A program made the position numbers and the translations under genes. Under the pieces are notes generated by a model that did not search any database, was not told the DNA's origin, and saw nothing but the letters and a program-made list of their open reading frames with translations. DNA of 64,000 nucleotides, from assembly GCF_002234675.1 (NCBI RefSeq), contig NC_019868.2, forward strand, positions 3,839,933-3,903,932, in the 5' to 3' direction. This stretch comes from Oryzias latipes (taxonomy: Eukaryota; Chordata; Actinopteri; Beloniformes; Adrianichthyidae). Every line of letters begins with the position of its first letter. Position 1 is the first letter of the stretch. This document shows, one piece after another, positions 34,434 through 48,352 of this stretch.

Positions 34434-34739
34434 GGTAGTGTCGACCTTTTTCTGGTTTCTCATTGTGTTACATACAGGTGTTACCAGAATCAGAGGACCT
34501 AGAGAAAACTGCTCCTAGCTGTGGCTGGTGTTGACAGATGTCCTGAGGCCTTTTAGAAATGAGTTTTTAAGAAGCTCCACTTATGCAAGGTCAACGTTCC
34601 TGCCAGAAAACACAGATTTCAACTTTACCCGTGGATTAAGCACCAAATATGTCGTCCTAAACGGATCGGATTGGACGTGGGTTTTATTCCTACCGTTTCA
34701 CACTGAGAAAATCAACAACTCGTTGCTTCCCCCCTGCAG

Positions 34740-34768
34740 ACCCCCCCCCCCCCCCCACACACACACAC
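34740..34768 (+). repeat. Poly-C and CA tract
   Basis: About sixteen C followed by ACACACACACAC. A simple-sequence tract, like the one at 30,109. Confidence 0.85.
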
Positions 34769-34944
34769 TTTTTGTCTGACAGTTGCCCCACATCTTAGCT
34801 TGATTTCGGTGTGCTGCGTGTTTGCCTTCCTTTCCCAAATCCCACAGAGCAAACACCAGGACGACGGATTAGCCCGATATCAGCCCCGGCACTGGATACA
34901 CAAAGAGAAATGTCAGCGCGTCCCGGGGGGGTCATCAGCGAGCC

Positions 34945-35247
34945 CTCCATCCATCCATCCGTCTGTCCATCCGTCCATTTTCTATCAATCCATCCATCCA
35001 TCCATTCATCCATCCATCCATCCATCCATCCATTCATCCATCCATCCATCCATCCATCCATCCATCCATCCATCCATCCGTCTGTCCATCCGTCCATTTT
35101 CTATCAATCCATCCATCCATCCATTCATCCATCCATCCATCCATCCATCCATCCATCCATCCGTCTGTCCATCCATCCATTTTCTATCAATCCATCCATC
35201 CATCCATCCATCCATCCATCCATCCATCCATCCATCCATCCATCCAT
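34945..35247 (+). repeat. TCCA satellite with a variant block occurring three times
   Basis: About 300 bp of tandem TCCA units. A variant block starting CCGTCTGTCCATCC and containing CATTTTCTATCAATCCATCC appears at about 34959, 35078 and 35161, so the array has a higher-order structure. Translations such as SIHPSIHPS or WMDGWMDG in this interval come from the repeat and are not genes. Confidence 0.9.
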
Positions 35248-36213
35248 GTGTGGGAGAAAGAACAGATGAGGGAGAACCAGCTGTAAGGAGACCATCACTA
35301 ATCTTTTAGACAAACTCCTCTCCCCCCGTTGAGTCTTCCTTATTCCATTATGGGTCTATAAATATGCCCCCCCCCCCTGCCCCCCTCCTCAATAACTCTC
35401 ACAATGTCTCTTTTGACTTCTGAGTTGGACTTCAGTCTGAGCTGCAAACACATCTTATTCACTGCACCCTCCTCCTCCCCCAGACTTATTGGTTTACTTT
35501 AATTAGTGACAGTGAAAGCGGGGGCACATGGAACCCCCCCTGCAAACAAACTGGGAGCTGAGTGGGGGGGGGTGTCGGTGGGAGCAGCACTGATGCTGCT
35601 GCGCAGACGGAAGAGGACACATGGTGTAAGCAAACAGGCATAATTGCATTAGACTCCCCTGACACACAAGTGATCAGCCTTCCTGCATCCCACAGCACAA
35701 CAGACCCCCCCCCCAATATGTTTCCACTCACACACAAATTCCCTCTTTTGCAAATTATTAATGCAAACCCTCAGCATCATTGATCATTCAGCACCACAAC
35801 AGAGGAATAATGATGCTTTAGAGATGGACTGGCAGCAGGGCTCAGATTCAACGCCTCCTGTCCGTGATGTGCAGCCTGTTAGAATTCATGCACGAGTGTG
35901 TGTGCAGCAGTGCACGTGCAGCAAACAACTGTTTGATACCTGCATCCTCAGACTGCAAGACAGGAGAGTCTGAGCAAACACATATGTTTGAAAGGGATGT
36001 TCCCGAAGGGATGTTCCGTCTGAACCCTGGTGGGCTTGTAGGTGAAAATCTCATCCTGATGGAGACATCCAGAGGACACACACTCTGCAGGAGACACTCA
36101 GGGCCTGACATCACATCTTCATTTGATTGGCTGTAACCCTGGTAATGAGTTTCCCACCAGGGGGCGGTACAATCAACCACATGAGCACTGATGCTCTCAA
36201 ACATCTTCAACAA

Positions 36214-36215
<2 letters not shown>
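35248..36215. other. Non-repetitive stretch, possible regulatory sequence
   Basis: No gene recognised. Contains C-rich runs at about 35,370 and 35,704, and an octamer-like pair TTTGCAAAT and ATGCAAA at about 35,748-35,766. Confidence 0.35.
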
Positions 36216-36254
<39 letters not shown>

Positions 36255-36285
36255 CTCAATGAAGTTATATTATATATATATATAT
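36216..36285. repeat. TA microsatellite, left of R4-like element
   Basis: (TA)n from 36216 to 36253 and again at about 36266-36285, separated by CTCAATGAAGTTATAT. The word CAATGAAG recurs immediately after the second block, where the retroelement sequence begins. Confidence 0.9.
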
Positions 36286-38122
<1,837 letters not shown>

Positions 38123-38231
38123 CATTTGAAGTAACCAAATAAAAGAGAAAAACTTGAATTTAGATTTGGTTCTTTCATTTAATTATTCTAGAAAAATATG
38201 TTTTAAGGCGCTGTAATCGAAAAGATGATTA

Positions 38232-38390
38232 CCGTAATTCCCAGACTATAAGCCGCTACTTTTTTCCTGCGCTCACAGCCCTGCGGCTTATACTACGACG
38301 CGGCTTATGTATGTTTAAAAGTAGTTAAACACGTGAAAATGGGCGGGTGCGGCTTGTAATCGGATGCGCTTTATAGTCCGGAATTTACGG
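38232..38390. mobile_element. 159-bp MITE with TA target duplication
   Basis: CCGTAATTCCCAGACTATAA on the left is mirrored by TTATAGTCCGGAATTTACGG on the right, with TA directly outside each end (38230-38231 and 38391-38392). The interior repeats GCGGCTTAT motifs. TA duplication points to a Tc1/mariner-type source. The family is abundant in vertebrates. No coding capacity. Confidence 0.8.
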
Positions 38391-40949
38391 TACATTTCAA
38401 AAGTCTGAAGTGAATTGTAATCTGAAAATACTTTTTTATTAAGACCCACTCTGTTATCTAAAATATTTTTTACATGTCCATTTCTGATCTTGATTCTGAT
38501 CTTAAAATAAAAAGAATAAAAATATCTAATCCTTTATTAAAATGTTTGAATCTAAAATCTTTTGTAGTCTGAAAAATATTTAAATATATTTTTTCTGTAA
38601 TTGAAACACTGCAAAATGATGAAGCCAAATGTCACAGGTTTATATGACAGGGGGTTTGTTGGTGATGGTTGCACGTTTGCGTCCGTCCCATAGAACGCAT
38701 AGAGGCCATTGCTCAGACAGCTCCAGAGTCAGCGATGACTCTTTCTGCCCTGTGGGGTAAACCGGACGAAGGTCCAAATCCAGCTGAACCAGCTCTAAAG
38801 GAGGAGCTTGGGGGTGGGAGTGGGGGTGTTGACCACAGACACTGATCAAGGCCCAGCCAGCTGAGGAAGGTTCTGAGGGTGTTTGTGGGATTGTAAGGCT
38901 TAAGGTGCCAAAGGCTTCATGTTTGTGTGGCCCCGGGGCCCATCACCACTAATCTAACATTAATGCTGGAGTCCAGAGGACTCAGTTCTACTTCATGCTG
39001 AACACACAAGTGTGTATTAATGTTTTAAATGTACATCTCTCGTTATAATATCAATAAAAGCTTTGGCTGCAGCCTCTAAAAATGTTCTGGTTTTACGTTT
39101 CAGAGGAAACAGATGAAAGGAGAACCCGCATTAGGATCAGTTCAGCTCTTCAGAACTACGTCAGTCCTATAACTGCAGTTTCATTCATGATCAAAAGCCA
39201 CATCTGACCTCTGATGATTGACAGGCAAACAAGCCAGAGGGGCTGGGGAGGGGTTCAGGAACACCCACCAAGTTCCTGAGTGGGACGACCCGGCAGAATC
39301 AGCCCGTCTAACCCGACTCCTTACCTGTTTGCAAACACCCAGATTACCCAGTAATCCCTTATCCCCAGAGTGCTGCAGGCTCGTCCTGACACGCCGAGCA
39401 CTCGTGAATCTGCAGGAACACCCACAGAAAGAACCACTCTGAAGGAACATCTGGAGCTCAAGAAGAGTTTTAAAAAAAATGTAAAAGAGAAACTGCAGAA
39501 AACTCCAGAAGCTTCAGGTTAAAGGATGAACTCCAAGCAGGAAGGAAAACAATCAGAAAAAAAAACGTAGTTGAGGGTTTCTTCAGGGTAGAAGACATGA
39601 ACATGTGGAGAAATAAAGGTCTGATTTCATCTGGACCTTCAGGACATAGGCTTGGCCCGGTTTTAACAGAACCTGCGGAAGAAGAGATGAACAGGAATAG
39701 AGTTTGTAATGATAAACAGGCAGTGCATCTCGTTTCATAGCCTCACCACAAGGGGGAGCAAGGATATTCAGTATGACTCCAACCTCATTTCCTCATAATT
39801 TAAGCGTTTTGGTCTTCATCATTGTAAATTAGAACTTCATCAGATGTTTCTAGATGGCTTCTTTGTTCATATTTCAGAGAGGAAGAGTTGTGTGGTTCTA
39901 TAGAGCTGCTCTAGATTTTCAGTTTAAAAGATTAATTAGAAAAGCTCAAATTCTCACCAAATGTATAATTTCCTTATGTTTTACATTACATGACTTGTGG
40001 GCTCTAATAATTTGTGGGTTTTACACATCCTGTCATTATTTTGGATAGACACAAAATGATATTATTTAGAAATTATATCAAGTTTCATCATTCTCTAACC
40101 TTTATTGTATTCTTAGGGAAAGACAGTATTGGTATTGATTTGAATTCCTGAAATGCTTTTTTTTATTCTGTCTGTCTGGAAAAAATAAGGTAAAAACCCC
40201 GTCGGTCACTTCTCCTGCAGTGCACTCCTGTCAGGAGGACTGCTGGTGGTGGGTTTCATCACTCAGAGGAGAGGTCTCTGCAGTTCACTGCTGCAGCCCT
40301 GCATGGAGTCCTGAACACATGTGGGACCTGCTGCATCTTGTTATCGTGATCGGACTCGACCATGTCTGTGGTTTCAGCTTCACATCAGGTACAAAGTGTT
40401 GGGTTGTTTTGTCAAAAAGTGATGCTTTTCCCTCAGATAGATTTCTGCGATCGTGACTGAAACACCATTGAAAATTCTCAGAAGCTGTGACAGAAATCCC
40501 AGAAAAGCCGCATAAATTCCTGCAGGATTCACGGCTCTTTAAAGCAAGGTCACAGTCTGGGCTTTTAGCCGGTGAGCGAAAAGCCGGGGACGATCCCGGC
40601 TAGCAGCTCGCAGAGTTCGGTTGACGTAAAAGAACTGCAGTCTTGTTGAATTTGACAATAGAGTACAGAAGCATCAGAAAAGGCTTTGGTACCTTCTGGG
40701 TTCTGATTCTGATCAGGTCCTGGTGTCTGCAGGACCTCGGCTTGCTGAGTGGCCTGTCTCGGTCAGCAGCACATCATTGCACTTCATGTTCACAGTCCTG
40801 GCTCATGGTAACACATGTTCAAAACATCCTAATCCTTGAAAAAATGTTTTACGGTAAAGGTTTGTGGAACAGATCTTTGTGTAGACGGCAGCTAGTTTGA
40901 GTTCCAGGACCATTAGAATGGGATCCGGATGGAAAAGATGATCACTGGT

Positions 40950-41065
40950 GCCTTTCTCACCTCTGTAATGTGGCTGCAGTGTCCTTGAGCAAGGCCTTTA
41001 ACCCCCTGTTGCAGTCGGGTGGCTCAGAGGCCACAGATGGGTCTCTACAGCTGCCAGGTATCGGC
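40950..41065 (+). repeat. Fragment of a common teleost interspersed repeat
   Basis: GTCCTTGAGCAAGGCCTTTA followed by ACCCCCTGTTGC is the core of a repeat very common in teleosts (TTGAGCAAGGCACCTAACCC type). It is a short, diverged copy, identified from memory of the family. Confidence 0.4.
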
Positions 41066-41789
41066 TCTTTATGAACAGTTTGTGTTTAATGAACATTCCC
41101 TGTACTACTAAACGTCAAGTAAATGTTTATGTCATATGATTTGTATAGAATAAGAGCACATGTGTGCTCACCTGACAGAGAAGAGATGAGGAAACTGTTC
41201 AGGTGAGGTGCTGGATATCCTCTCTGACCTGTGCTCCATAAACTGACAGCTGTCTAAATCCCAATGATTTGATTTATTCAGAACATATTTTAGGGGAAAC
41301 ACTGAGATTCAAAAGCTCTTACACTAGGAGTCTGCATCTTTCAAACACTTAAAGAGACATTCAGGTCAATTTCTCACTGACAGCAACCGCTGCTGCGGTG
41401 GGGGTCTTGGTGTGGGGATGGCTGGGCCCTCTCCCTCCTTCTTTTCACATTCCACCATTCATTTTAGAAGAACATAAACACTCACCTGAGCACAGGTGTT
41501 AGCTCACCTTTGCACTAATAATTTGTGTGATTGAATGAAATATTTCACACTGGTTGATTTGTAGGCATAAGTATGTGTGTGTGAACACTATTTGTTTTGT
41601 GTACATGCTGACATGTGAAAGTTTTTGGAGCCAACAGGTGTGTTTATAACATATGAGTGTGTGTGTGGACAGCTGTTGGACAGGACAGGTTAAAAAAAAA
41701 AAGTTATTTTGCTGTTTGTGGTGCATCTCAGCCAGAAATGTGTACATCTAATCCCAAATTAAATCAGTGCTAATTAAGTGACCCTTAGT

Positions 41790-41880
41790 GTATTTTTCCC
41801 ACCATAAGGCAAACTTAAAATCCTTAAATTTGCTCAGTATTAGAAAATCTGCCTTATAATTTGGTGCATCTGAGTTCTGG
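41790..41880. repeat. Remnant of a short inverted-repeat element
   Basis: CACCATAAGGCAAACTTAAA and TCTGCCTTATAATTTGGTGC are imperfect mirror images around an AT-rich centre, resembling a small MITE family with TAAGGC ends. No target duplication seen. Confidence 0.4.
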
Positions 41881-43500
41881 CTGAGCTTACTGCCCTTCAA
41901 CAGATTCTCTGCACACAGCACTCAAAAATCTGTCAAACTGTTTGAGCTTGACTTGGGATATGTACTGTCCGTTGACTGTTGGTGAATAAGTTGAATAAAG
42001 TTTAGTTACTTTACTTTCTTAACCTTACTACTTACTTAATTTTTACTTTACAGTTACCTTTCAAATTTGACAACTTTTAATTTTAATTCTATTCAATAAC
42101 CAGAGAGCAAAAATGGAGGGGTAAAAGAGCCACATGTAGCTCCGGAGGTGCTAGTTGCAGAACAGGCTTTAATGTTCAGGCTGAAGTGTCAAACTGCACA
42201 ACTCAGATCTTCCCAAATGAAATGAAATGCGACGGTTGTGGAGCTTTGGTCTCTGCTTTCTTCGGAGCAGAATCATCATTGGATGGAGCGGATCTCTGAA
42301 GATGCTAATGTTTGATGACCGTCTGTTATTTTGCTGCAGTTTTCCTGGGTGTGATTCATCACAACTTGTGTTGTGTCTTTGCAGGATCTGCGTTTGATCT
42401 GGTGTGTTTTTTACTCAAAGAGGGGCCTGAGGACTGCTTTGCTGCTGCTGGTTCTTGTGGAGCTTTTAGGAGGCAGCTGGTTCACTAAAGTGATTCATCA
42501 CCAAAACAAAAACTGCATATCCCATATCTGAAAATAATGTTTTATTGTTATATGATTAATTATTTGGAACTAGTTAATTATGTTTTCTTATTTTTTACAC
42601 AAATTACATCTGTATGCTCTGTATAAGAATGAATATTCAAAAATGTCAGAAAATCTGTGAGAAGTGGAAAATAAAATGCCAGAATTAATCCCAGATCCAT
42701 GATGCCTGCAAGTAGAAGTTCATTGGGATTTTCCCATAATATTGGGTCGAGATTGGATTGTTTTTATTGAGAAGAACATTCCAGAGATGTGAAAACAAAA
42801 CAGTTTTTCAGATAAAGCCAGGGACAGTCATCTTCTGCCCAAATGCAGCCTTCCTCAGAGTGATGGGGGGTTCCCGCCCTCATGTGCTCACACGCAGAAG
42901 CAAATGAGGCTCAACTGTCAAAGGCCCAAGCCTGTGATTGTGTGTAATTAGGATAATCTGGGGTTACAGTTAAAAACGAGCCTCTCTAAAGTTCTCGCAA
43001 TGTGGACTTAACCGAGCAAACAGACTTACAAAGAACTCAGAAAATTGATTTTTTCATTAATCTTAAACTGCTTGGAATAAACCAAATAATTCACCAACGT
43101 CTTCTTTCGTCAGAGACTTAAAATGTTTGCTCAGCAGTCCATCACAAACTGTTGGCATCAAAACCAGACGACACACAAGAGCTTCAAGGGTACCGAGATG
43201 ACGGATGTCTTCTTCAGGTCTTCTCAGAGTTTTGGTTAAAACTGGAGCAGAAAGTTCAGCTAAAATCTCCATATGATGAAGTTTTTGAGAGCCGACCCAC
43301 AGGTTGGTTCAGGTTTGACCCGGGTACACCCTGGCTGAAAAACAACGGAACCAGGCACTTTATTGGGAAGCAAATTAGTAAAAGACATGCAGTTTAAATT
43401 ACTAGCAGTACAAACATATGGTTTAACAATGAATTATTGCAGACCTGAAGTAAAAATAATCAGTGTTTTGTGGCATAATGGGAGGGGGCAGCGGTGGAGG

Positions 43501-43512
43501 GGGGGGGGGGGT
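43501..43512 (+). repeat. Short G run
   Basis: Twelve or more G within a G-rich stretch (43,480-43,520). Confidence 0.7.
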
Positions 43513-43869
43513 CTGGGGCAGAAAGATGGAGTGAAGATTGAGAAGGCGCATGGAGTCTCTCATTTTGGCATCCAAATGATCATGAAAGGAACTGCTTTAA
43601 GATGTTTCACGTCATCTTAGACTCCAGTTTGTTCATGCAAAAGACGAGTTTCTTACCCTGAAGATCAGTAACGGTGCAGCACAGCATGCTTGGTACAGTT
43701 CTGTTTAGTCCAATCGTCCTTCCATTCAGGTAAATTATCAGGCACCACTGCACATGTTGCAATGCTGATGATACTGTGACATATCTATCTATTAAACCAA
43801 CACATTTCTCCTCCTTTGAAAGGCTTCCAGTATGTGTTCAAGATTTAAAGACTTGGGTAAGTTCTCATT

Positions 43870-44090
43870 TTACATTCCTAAACCTGGATTAAACCAAGGT
43901 TGTTTGTTCTTTGACATTCATTTGGTCTCCAGTCCTACTGTGTAAAACCTTGGAGTCATTTTTGATGAGGACTTGACTTTTAACTTTCACATAAATCTAA
44001 TTTCTAGAATGCCCTTCTTTCATCTCAACAATTTTTCTAATGTCCAGAACATCCGGTCTCAGAATAAAGCAGAGAGATGAGTTCTAAATG
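43870..44090 (+). mobile_element. L2-type reverse transcriptase fragment
   Basis: Translation near 43,945-44,080 gives VKNLGVIFDEDLTFNFHI followed by PFFHLNNFSNVQNIRSQNKAE, the linker and thumb region of L2-clade elements. The fragment stops where the LTR element sequence begins, so the LTR element may have inserted into it. Confidence 0.65.
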
Positions 44091-44137
44091 GAAAAATATC
44101 ACTTTAACACATTTTATTTTCTCTTTTTTGCTTTTTT

Positions 44138-44238
44138 GCCGGACCGTCACTTTAGCGGGTAAGCGAAAGCCAAGCTGCTAAAGAAAGCAGCTTGGCTTTC
44201 GCTTACCGCTAAAGTGACGGTCCGGCTGGATCGTTACA
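44138..44238 (+). repeat. Snap-back palindrome ending in a truncated 5' LTR
   Basis: 44138-44179 is the inverse of 44186-44226 with one base missing and a 6-nt spacer, giving arms of 42 and 41 nt. The right arm plus GGATCGTTACA corresponds to the last part of the LTR at 45078-45376 (AAAGTGACGGTCCGGCTGGA), so the left arm is an inverted copy of the LTR end. Confidence 0.8.
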
Positions 44239-45376
44239 TTGGTGTCAGAAGTGGGATGCTTAGCCGCTGCTACGCTATGGGGAGCTACGTCATGGAGTGA
44301 GGGACGGACCAGCAGACCCTGGAGGCAGTTTGGGTCAAGGGAGGAGTAAGGGCGACATCATCTTCCTGATGGTTCGAGCACCCGCCGTCATCTGCAGCCT
44401 GTCCCTAGGAGTCGGGTCCTCACGACACCAATGGACCGTCAAGAGCAGTCTGTGATGACAGTGTGCAGCCCAGCTGAACTCTCATGACACAATGGCTTCA
44501 CACCGCTGGAATTACACCTGGCTCAGGTCAACCTGGCGACCGGCCATGATGGCTGGAATCCCGAGGAGACTCGTCACACACCCAGGCCTGGCGTTGGAGA
44601 GCGCTACACTCCAGGCACTGCTGGACCTCCCACCTGCGGAGCTGCGAGACCTGTCAGTGCGGACAGCAGAGCTTCCCTTTGGGGAGCAGGATTCAACGTA
44701 ACGGATCCGACAGCAGCTGGAGTCTCGTCGCCATAGCGACAATGACGAACGCCTGGGGACCTACGCTGCCGATGTTCAGCTCTTCGCTCGGAGAGAGTCT
44801 GCTCCCCCATGGTGACGTGCACCCTGATGGTGGTGCCTCCACGGAGGCGGGGAGTGATTCTCCTGGCTGGGCACATACTGGCATGGGACTGTGTCAGTTG
44901 CAGATGTGCTAACCAAGCTAGTTGGGAGGAAGACTGTACACGTTGATGGCTGGAACCCAGGATTGTGCGAAGGAGTCTTCAACCAGTGTGTTCATGTGTT
45001 TTGCTGTTGTGTTGTGGTGTTCAGTTCTGCAGTTATGTGAGGGTTGTGGGGACACTAACCTTCTTAGGTGGGGGCAGTGTAGCGACCTGGGGGTTAGCCC
45101 TGCCTTCAGTCCCTAAGGCTCATGGGAAGTGGGGAGTTTTGGGGTGAAACCTTGAGTGAGAGGGTTGTGAATTGAAGTGACTTCCATGCTGTTTGGGCTG
45201 TTTGTGTGCTGCTTGTTGCTCAAAAGGAGATATTGTCTCTCTTAGTGTTATTCTTCCCTGAGACTTTTTGAGGTCATGTGGTTTATGGGGCACGGACAGC
45301 TCTCCCATGAAGCTGCTTTATTGGCCAGCTTGGTTTCGCTATCCCGCAAAAGTGACGGTCCGGCTGGATCGTTACA
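44186..45376 (+). mobile_element. Gypsy-like LTR retrotransposon remnant
   Basis: A truncated 5' LTR ends in GTTACA at 44238. It is followed two bases later by GGTGTCAGAAGTGGGAT, which looks like a tRNA primer-binding site. At 45060-45077 a purine-rich AGGTGGGGGCAG precedes a 299-bp 3' LTR (45078-45376) that starts TGTAGCGACC and ends GTTACA, the TG...CA form of LTRs. The internal part is only about 840 bp with short frames (44492-44701) and no protease, reverse transcriptase or integrase motif, so the copy is internally deleted or non-autonomous. The TTGGTGTCAGAAGTGGG motif is usual in vertebrate Ty3/Gypsy elements. This assignment is from memory and the LTR was not searched. Confidence 0.65.
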
Positions 45377-45403
45377 ATATTCTAAATCACTTTAGTTTAC
45401 ATG

Positions 45404-45480
45404 TGTCAAACTCGAGGCCCGCGGGTCAAATGTGGCCCTCCATGTCATTTTCTGTGGCCCGTGAGAGCATAAAACTTTTT
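45404..45480 (+). repeat. Fragment of a GTGTCAAACTCGAGGCCCG repeat
   Basis: GTGTCAAACTCGAGGCCCGC followed by GTCAAATGTGGCCC is the end of a hAT-type repeat widespread in vertebrates. It is a short fragment only. Confidence 0.5.
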
Positions 45481-45673
45481 AATTTCTTAAAATAATAAAT
45501 AGAAACTGGTGTGTATTTATTTATATCTAGGGGGAATCTGACTTGAAATATGGGATTGGACAACTCCGCGTTCCGGGTTACGACAGGAAGCGTGCGTGGC
45601 GTGGCTCTCTGCGGATACAACTATCTTCAAATGACTTAAAAAATTAATTTTCTCCCAAAAAAGAGAGCTGACC

Positions 45674-46570
45674 ATGCCCCCCAAGAAAAGCCAGGAATAC
45701 GAAGACCTTAAAAAGATTCTTGATGATATCAAAGCTACGCTGAATTCTTTTATGGAGCAAGTGTCCGCTAAGCTAACGCCACTTACGGAGACGATGAAAG
45801 AGTTCCGAAGATTTCGGGCTCAAAACGAGCGGCGGAGAATCTCTGGAACAGCAAATACATTCATTTCTCACATCTAAAGGGATTTCCCTGGATCTCAATA
45901 CCATCGAGAACTGCCACCTGCTCCCCAGGAGAAAGGAGACGGATAAACCAGCGATCCTCATCAGGTTTGTGAATCAAAAACACAAGCTAGCTCTGATGAA
46001 TCAACGTAAAAATCTCAGAGGTTCCGCTGTTTATCTGAACGACCATCTGACCAGAAGGAATGCTGAAATCTCAAAACATGCACGGCTTCTCAGGAAGCAT
46101 AAGCAGATTGAGAACACTTGGGTTAAAAGCTGCAGGATTTACGTCAAACCACTCGGTCCACCGGACCGGTCCAAGAGTCTGGTTGTGAACACCATGAAGG
46201 ACTTTGAGAAGTGTTTAATCACGGACGTCTGAAACAACATGGAGTAATAAATCAAGGAGCCAAATAATTTCAAGAAATATGACACCTGGATTCCTCACTT
46301 TCTCCATACGTCTGACGTCACCTGAATAACAGCAGAGAGTTCTGACATGCAGACAACTTGACCTCAACTTTCAGCACCGCTGATATCAGCTGAAGAAGGA
46401 TATGGACCTGAATCTAATGTCTGCAGACATAACATCGAAGAGAACTATAAACTCTGTTTAAACCCAGAAGAACTGCTGTTAATCAGCAGAAGAAGGAATA
46501 CCAACCTTGGACAATCGACAGATTATGGACCCTTTTTATTTTCCCTTACAGCATTACTTTATAATAAAAA
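45674..46570 (+). mobile_element. LINE ORF1-like fragment
   Basis: 45674-45877 encodes MPPKKSQEYEDLKKILDDIK, a coiled-coil-like start. After a frameshift near 45,860 the frame through 46232 reads ENCHLLPRRKETDKPAILIR, LMNQRKNLRGSAVYLNDHLT and KIYVKP-like segments. These resemble the RNA-binding region of the first protein of L1/Tx1-type or related fish LINEs. No second ORF follows, and an A-rich stretch begins at 46,565. This would fit a retrotransposed or truncated copy, but the family assignment is tentative. Confidence 0.55.
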
Positions 46571-48250
46571 AAAAAGAAAAAATACAAAAAAAGTAAAACA
46601 AATGATTAATCACTTATTGAAAATGGTTAAATTGATCGACGTCAATGATATTACTTCACTTGCTCCAAAAATTGATAAATTGCTTCAAAAATCTTTCCTA
46701 ATGTAATATAATTTTGCAGGTGTTTTTTAACTTTTTATACTTGATGAAATTTTGCTATGAAAATTCCTGAAACAGTGTTATGTCTATTTTACTGATATAG
46801 TATTATGTTTTAATCATATGAATGACTTTTATAAGTAACATAATCTGCATATATTTTAGATAACTGATCTGCATTTGCTATGTTTATTTCTGAAATAGTT
46901 ATTTTTGCACAATAATTAAGTAATTCATCTTTGTCATGTGCTTTATTGTTACGTTATGATTCTTAATTCTGTCTGATAAAAGCTAGGAACCGGATATTGA
47001 TAAATCATGTAATAAAATGGTTATAGTATAACGGGGTGGGATTATATAAGTTCGCGTCCTTCCACTCCTTTTCAAGCAATATTTATTAATATGTCTAATT
47101 ATCCTAAGTTTGATTAGTTACTGTATGAATGTATAACTGATGATTATATTGCTTTTGTGTATTATTTCTACTTAATTGCTTGAAATGAACCATTTCAAAT
47201 CAAAAATCAAAAAACTACACATTAGGACTTAGACACTGTCCATATATCCTAACCTGAAAGAATCAAATGTAAAAGGATTTATGCTAGAATAACAACAAAT
47301 ATATGTTTTCTATGCAACTGGAATTGTCACTTTAAAAAGTTAGAATAAGTAAATATATTTAACAGTAAGGAGTTGGTAAAATTTATTTTTCATTACATTT
47401 AGTTACTTGTATACTTCATATCTGGCCCATTGAGGACATGTCAGGATGACTGCGTGGATACAAACGCAGGACAACAGCAGGTTATAGTCGAATAACTGTT
47501 TTAATTGTGGAAGAACTGGAACTCCTAACACTCGTGAGTAAATCATACAGAACAATCCAGTGACAAAGACAGGGGAGACACTGGTTATATACAAAAAACA
47601 GTGATTAACAATAGGTGACATCAGGGAGGGCAGGTGAAACCAATGAGGAAGATGGGAGAATGTAAAGACAGCGGAAAGGTAAAAGGGCACGAGAACCGGA
47701 AACAACAAAATAATAGCATAACAAACCCCGGAGAGGGAAAACAAAAGCCTAACAGAAACCGCCCTGACCCCAGTACCTGACAGGACAGCCGCTATGCTTT
47801 AAATGTGTAGCTTGCAGCTTCTGATCGCAGCAGCAAAGTTTCCATAACTCACTTACTAGTTTTAACTCTGATAACAGAGCTTGGTGCTGATTTCTTGGCT
47901 CTTTATTTGTCTTTTACTCCACAAACTAAAAAGAGGGATTTTGTAAGTCAAAGACCTTCATCCAGAGTCTTTATCAGTGTTTGAAGGTGTCTGCTGGACA
48001 TTTGGATCCACAACTGCATTGAGTGTAGCGGCTGGATTCTTTCAATAACCCCACCATCCTCTAACTGCAGAAAATCCTTCTCTTGGATCAAAGAACATCA
48101 GGAATTTAGATCAGTGACTAGAACCTCATTGATTCTAATCAATCCGTTCAATACAAATGAACTGCTCAGAAATGATTCTAAACAAAATGTTTTATTTTAA
48201 TGAAAAAGCTTTAGATAATATCTCGTGAGGCTATTTTTGAGTGAGAAAGC
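46571..48250. other. AT-rich region, no recognised gene
   Basis: The frame at 47403-47744 (113 codons, minus) is hydrophobic but has no recognisable domain; its surroundings look like old repeat sequence. Nothing else seen. Confidence 0.35.
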
Positions 48251-48300
48251 CTGCGCAGCCGCAGCCGCAGTCACAGCCGCAGCATCCGCAGCAGCGGGTG
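48251..48300 (+). repeat. CCGCAG-type imperfect tandem repeat
   Basis: CGCAGCCGCAGCCGCAG... continues with CAGCCGCAGCATCCGCAGCA, an imperfect 6-mer array in an otherwise AT-rich area. Confidence 0.75.
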
Positions 48301-48352
48301 AAACACACGTTCGTTTATGGAGCAGCAGATACTCTAAGTTAGTGTTTTTACA

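Larger units (their letters stand above)
38393..43869. other. Long region without recognised gene
   Basis: About 5.5 kb. Apart from the small repeats listed separately (40,960 and 41,790) I see no coding family, tRNA or stable structure. The frames at 40220-40456 and 43063-43397 were examined and lack motifs and exon-like borders. Confidence 0.4.

Noticed and set aside
34795-35313. Frames of SIHPSIHPS and WMDGWMDG type
   Set aside because: Translations of the TCCA satellite in several frames on both strands, not genes.
40560-40615. GCCGGGGACGATCCCGGCTAGC hairpin resembling a tRNA T-arm
   Set aside because: No acceptor or anticodon arms could be formed around it.
47403-47744. 113-codon hydrophobic minus-strand frame
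   Set aside because: No domain, no splice context and repeat-like surroundings; insufficient for a gene call.
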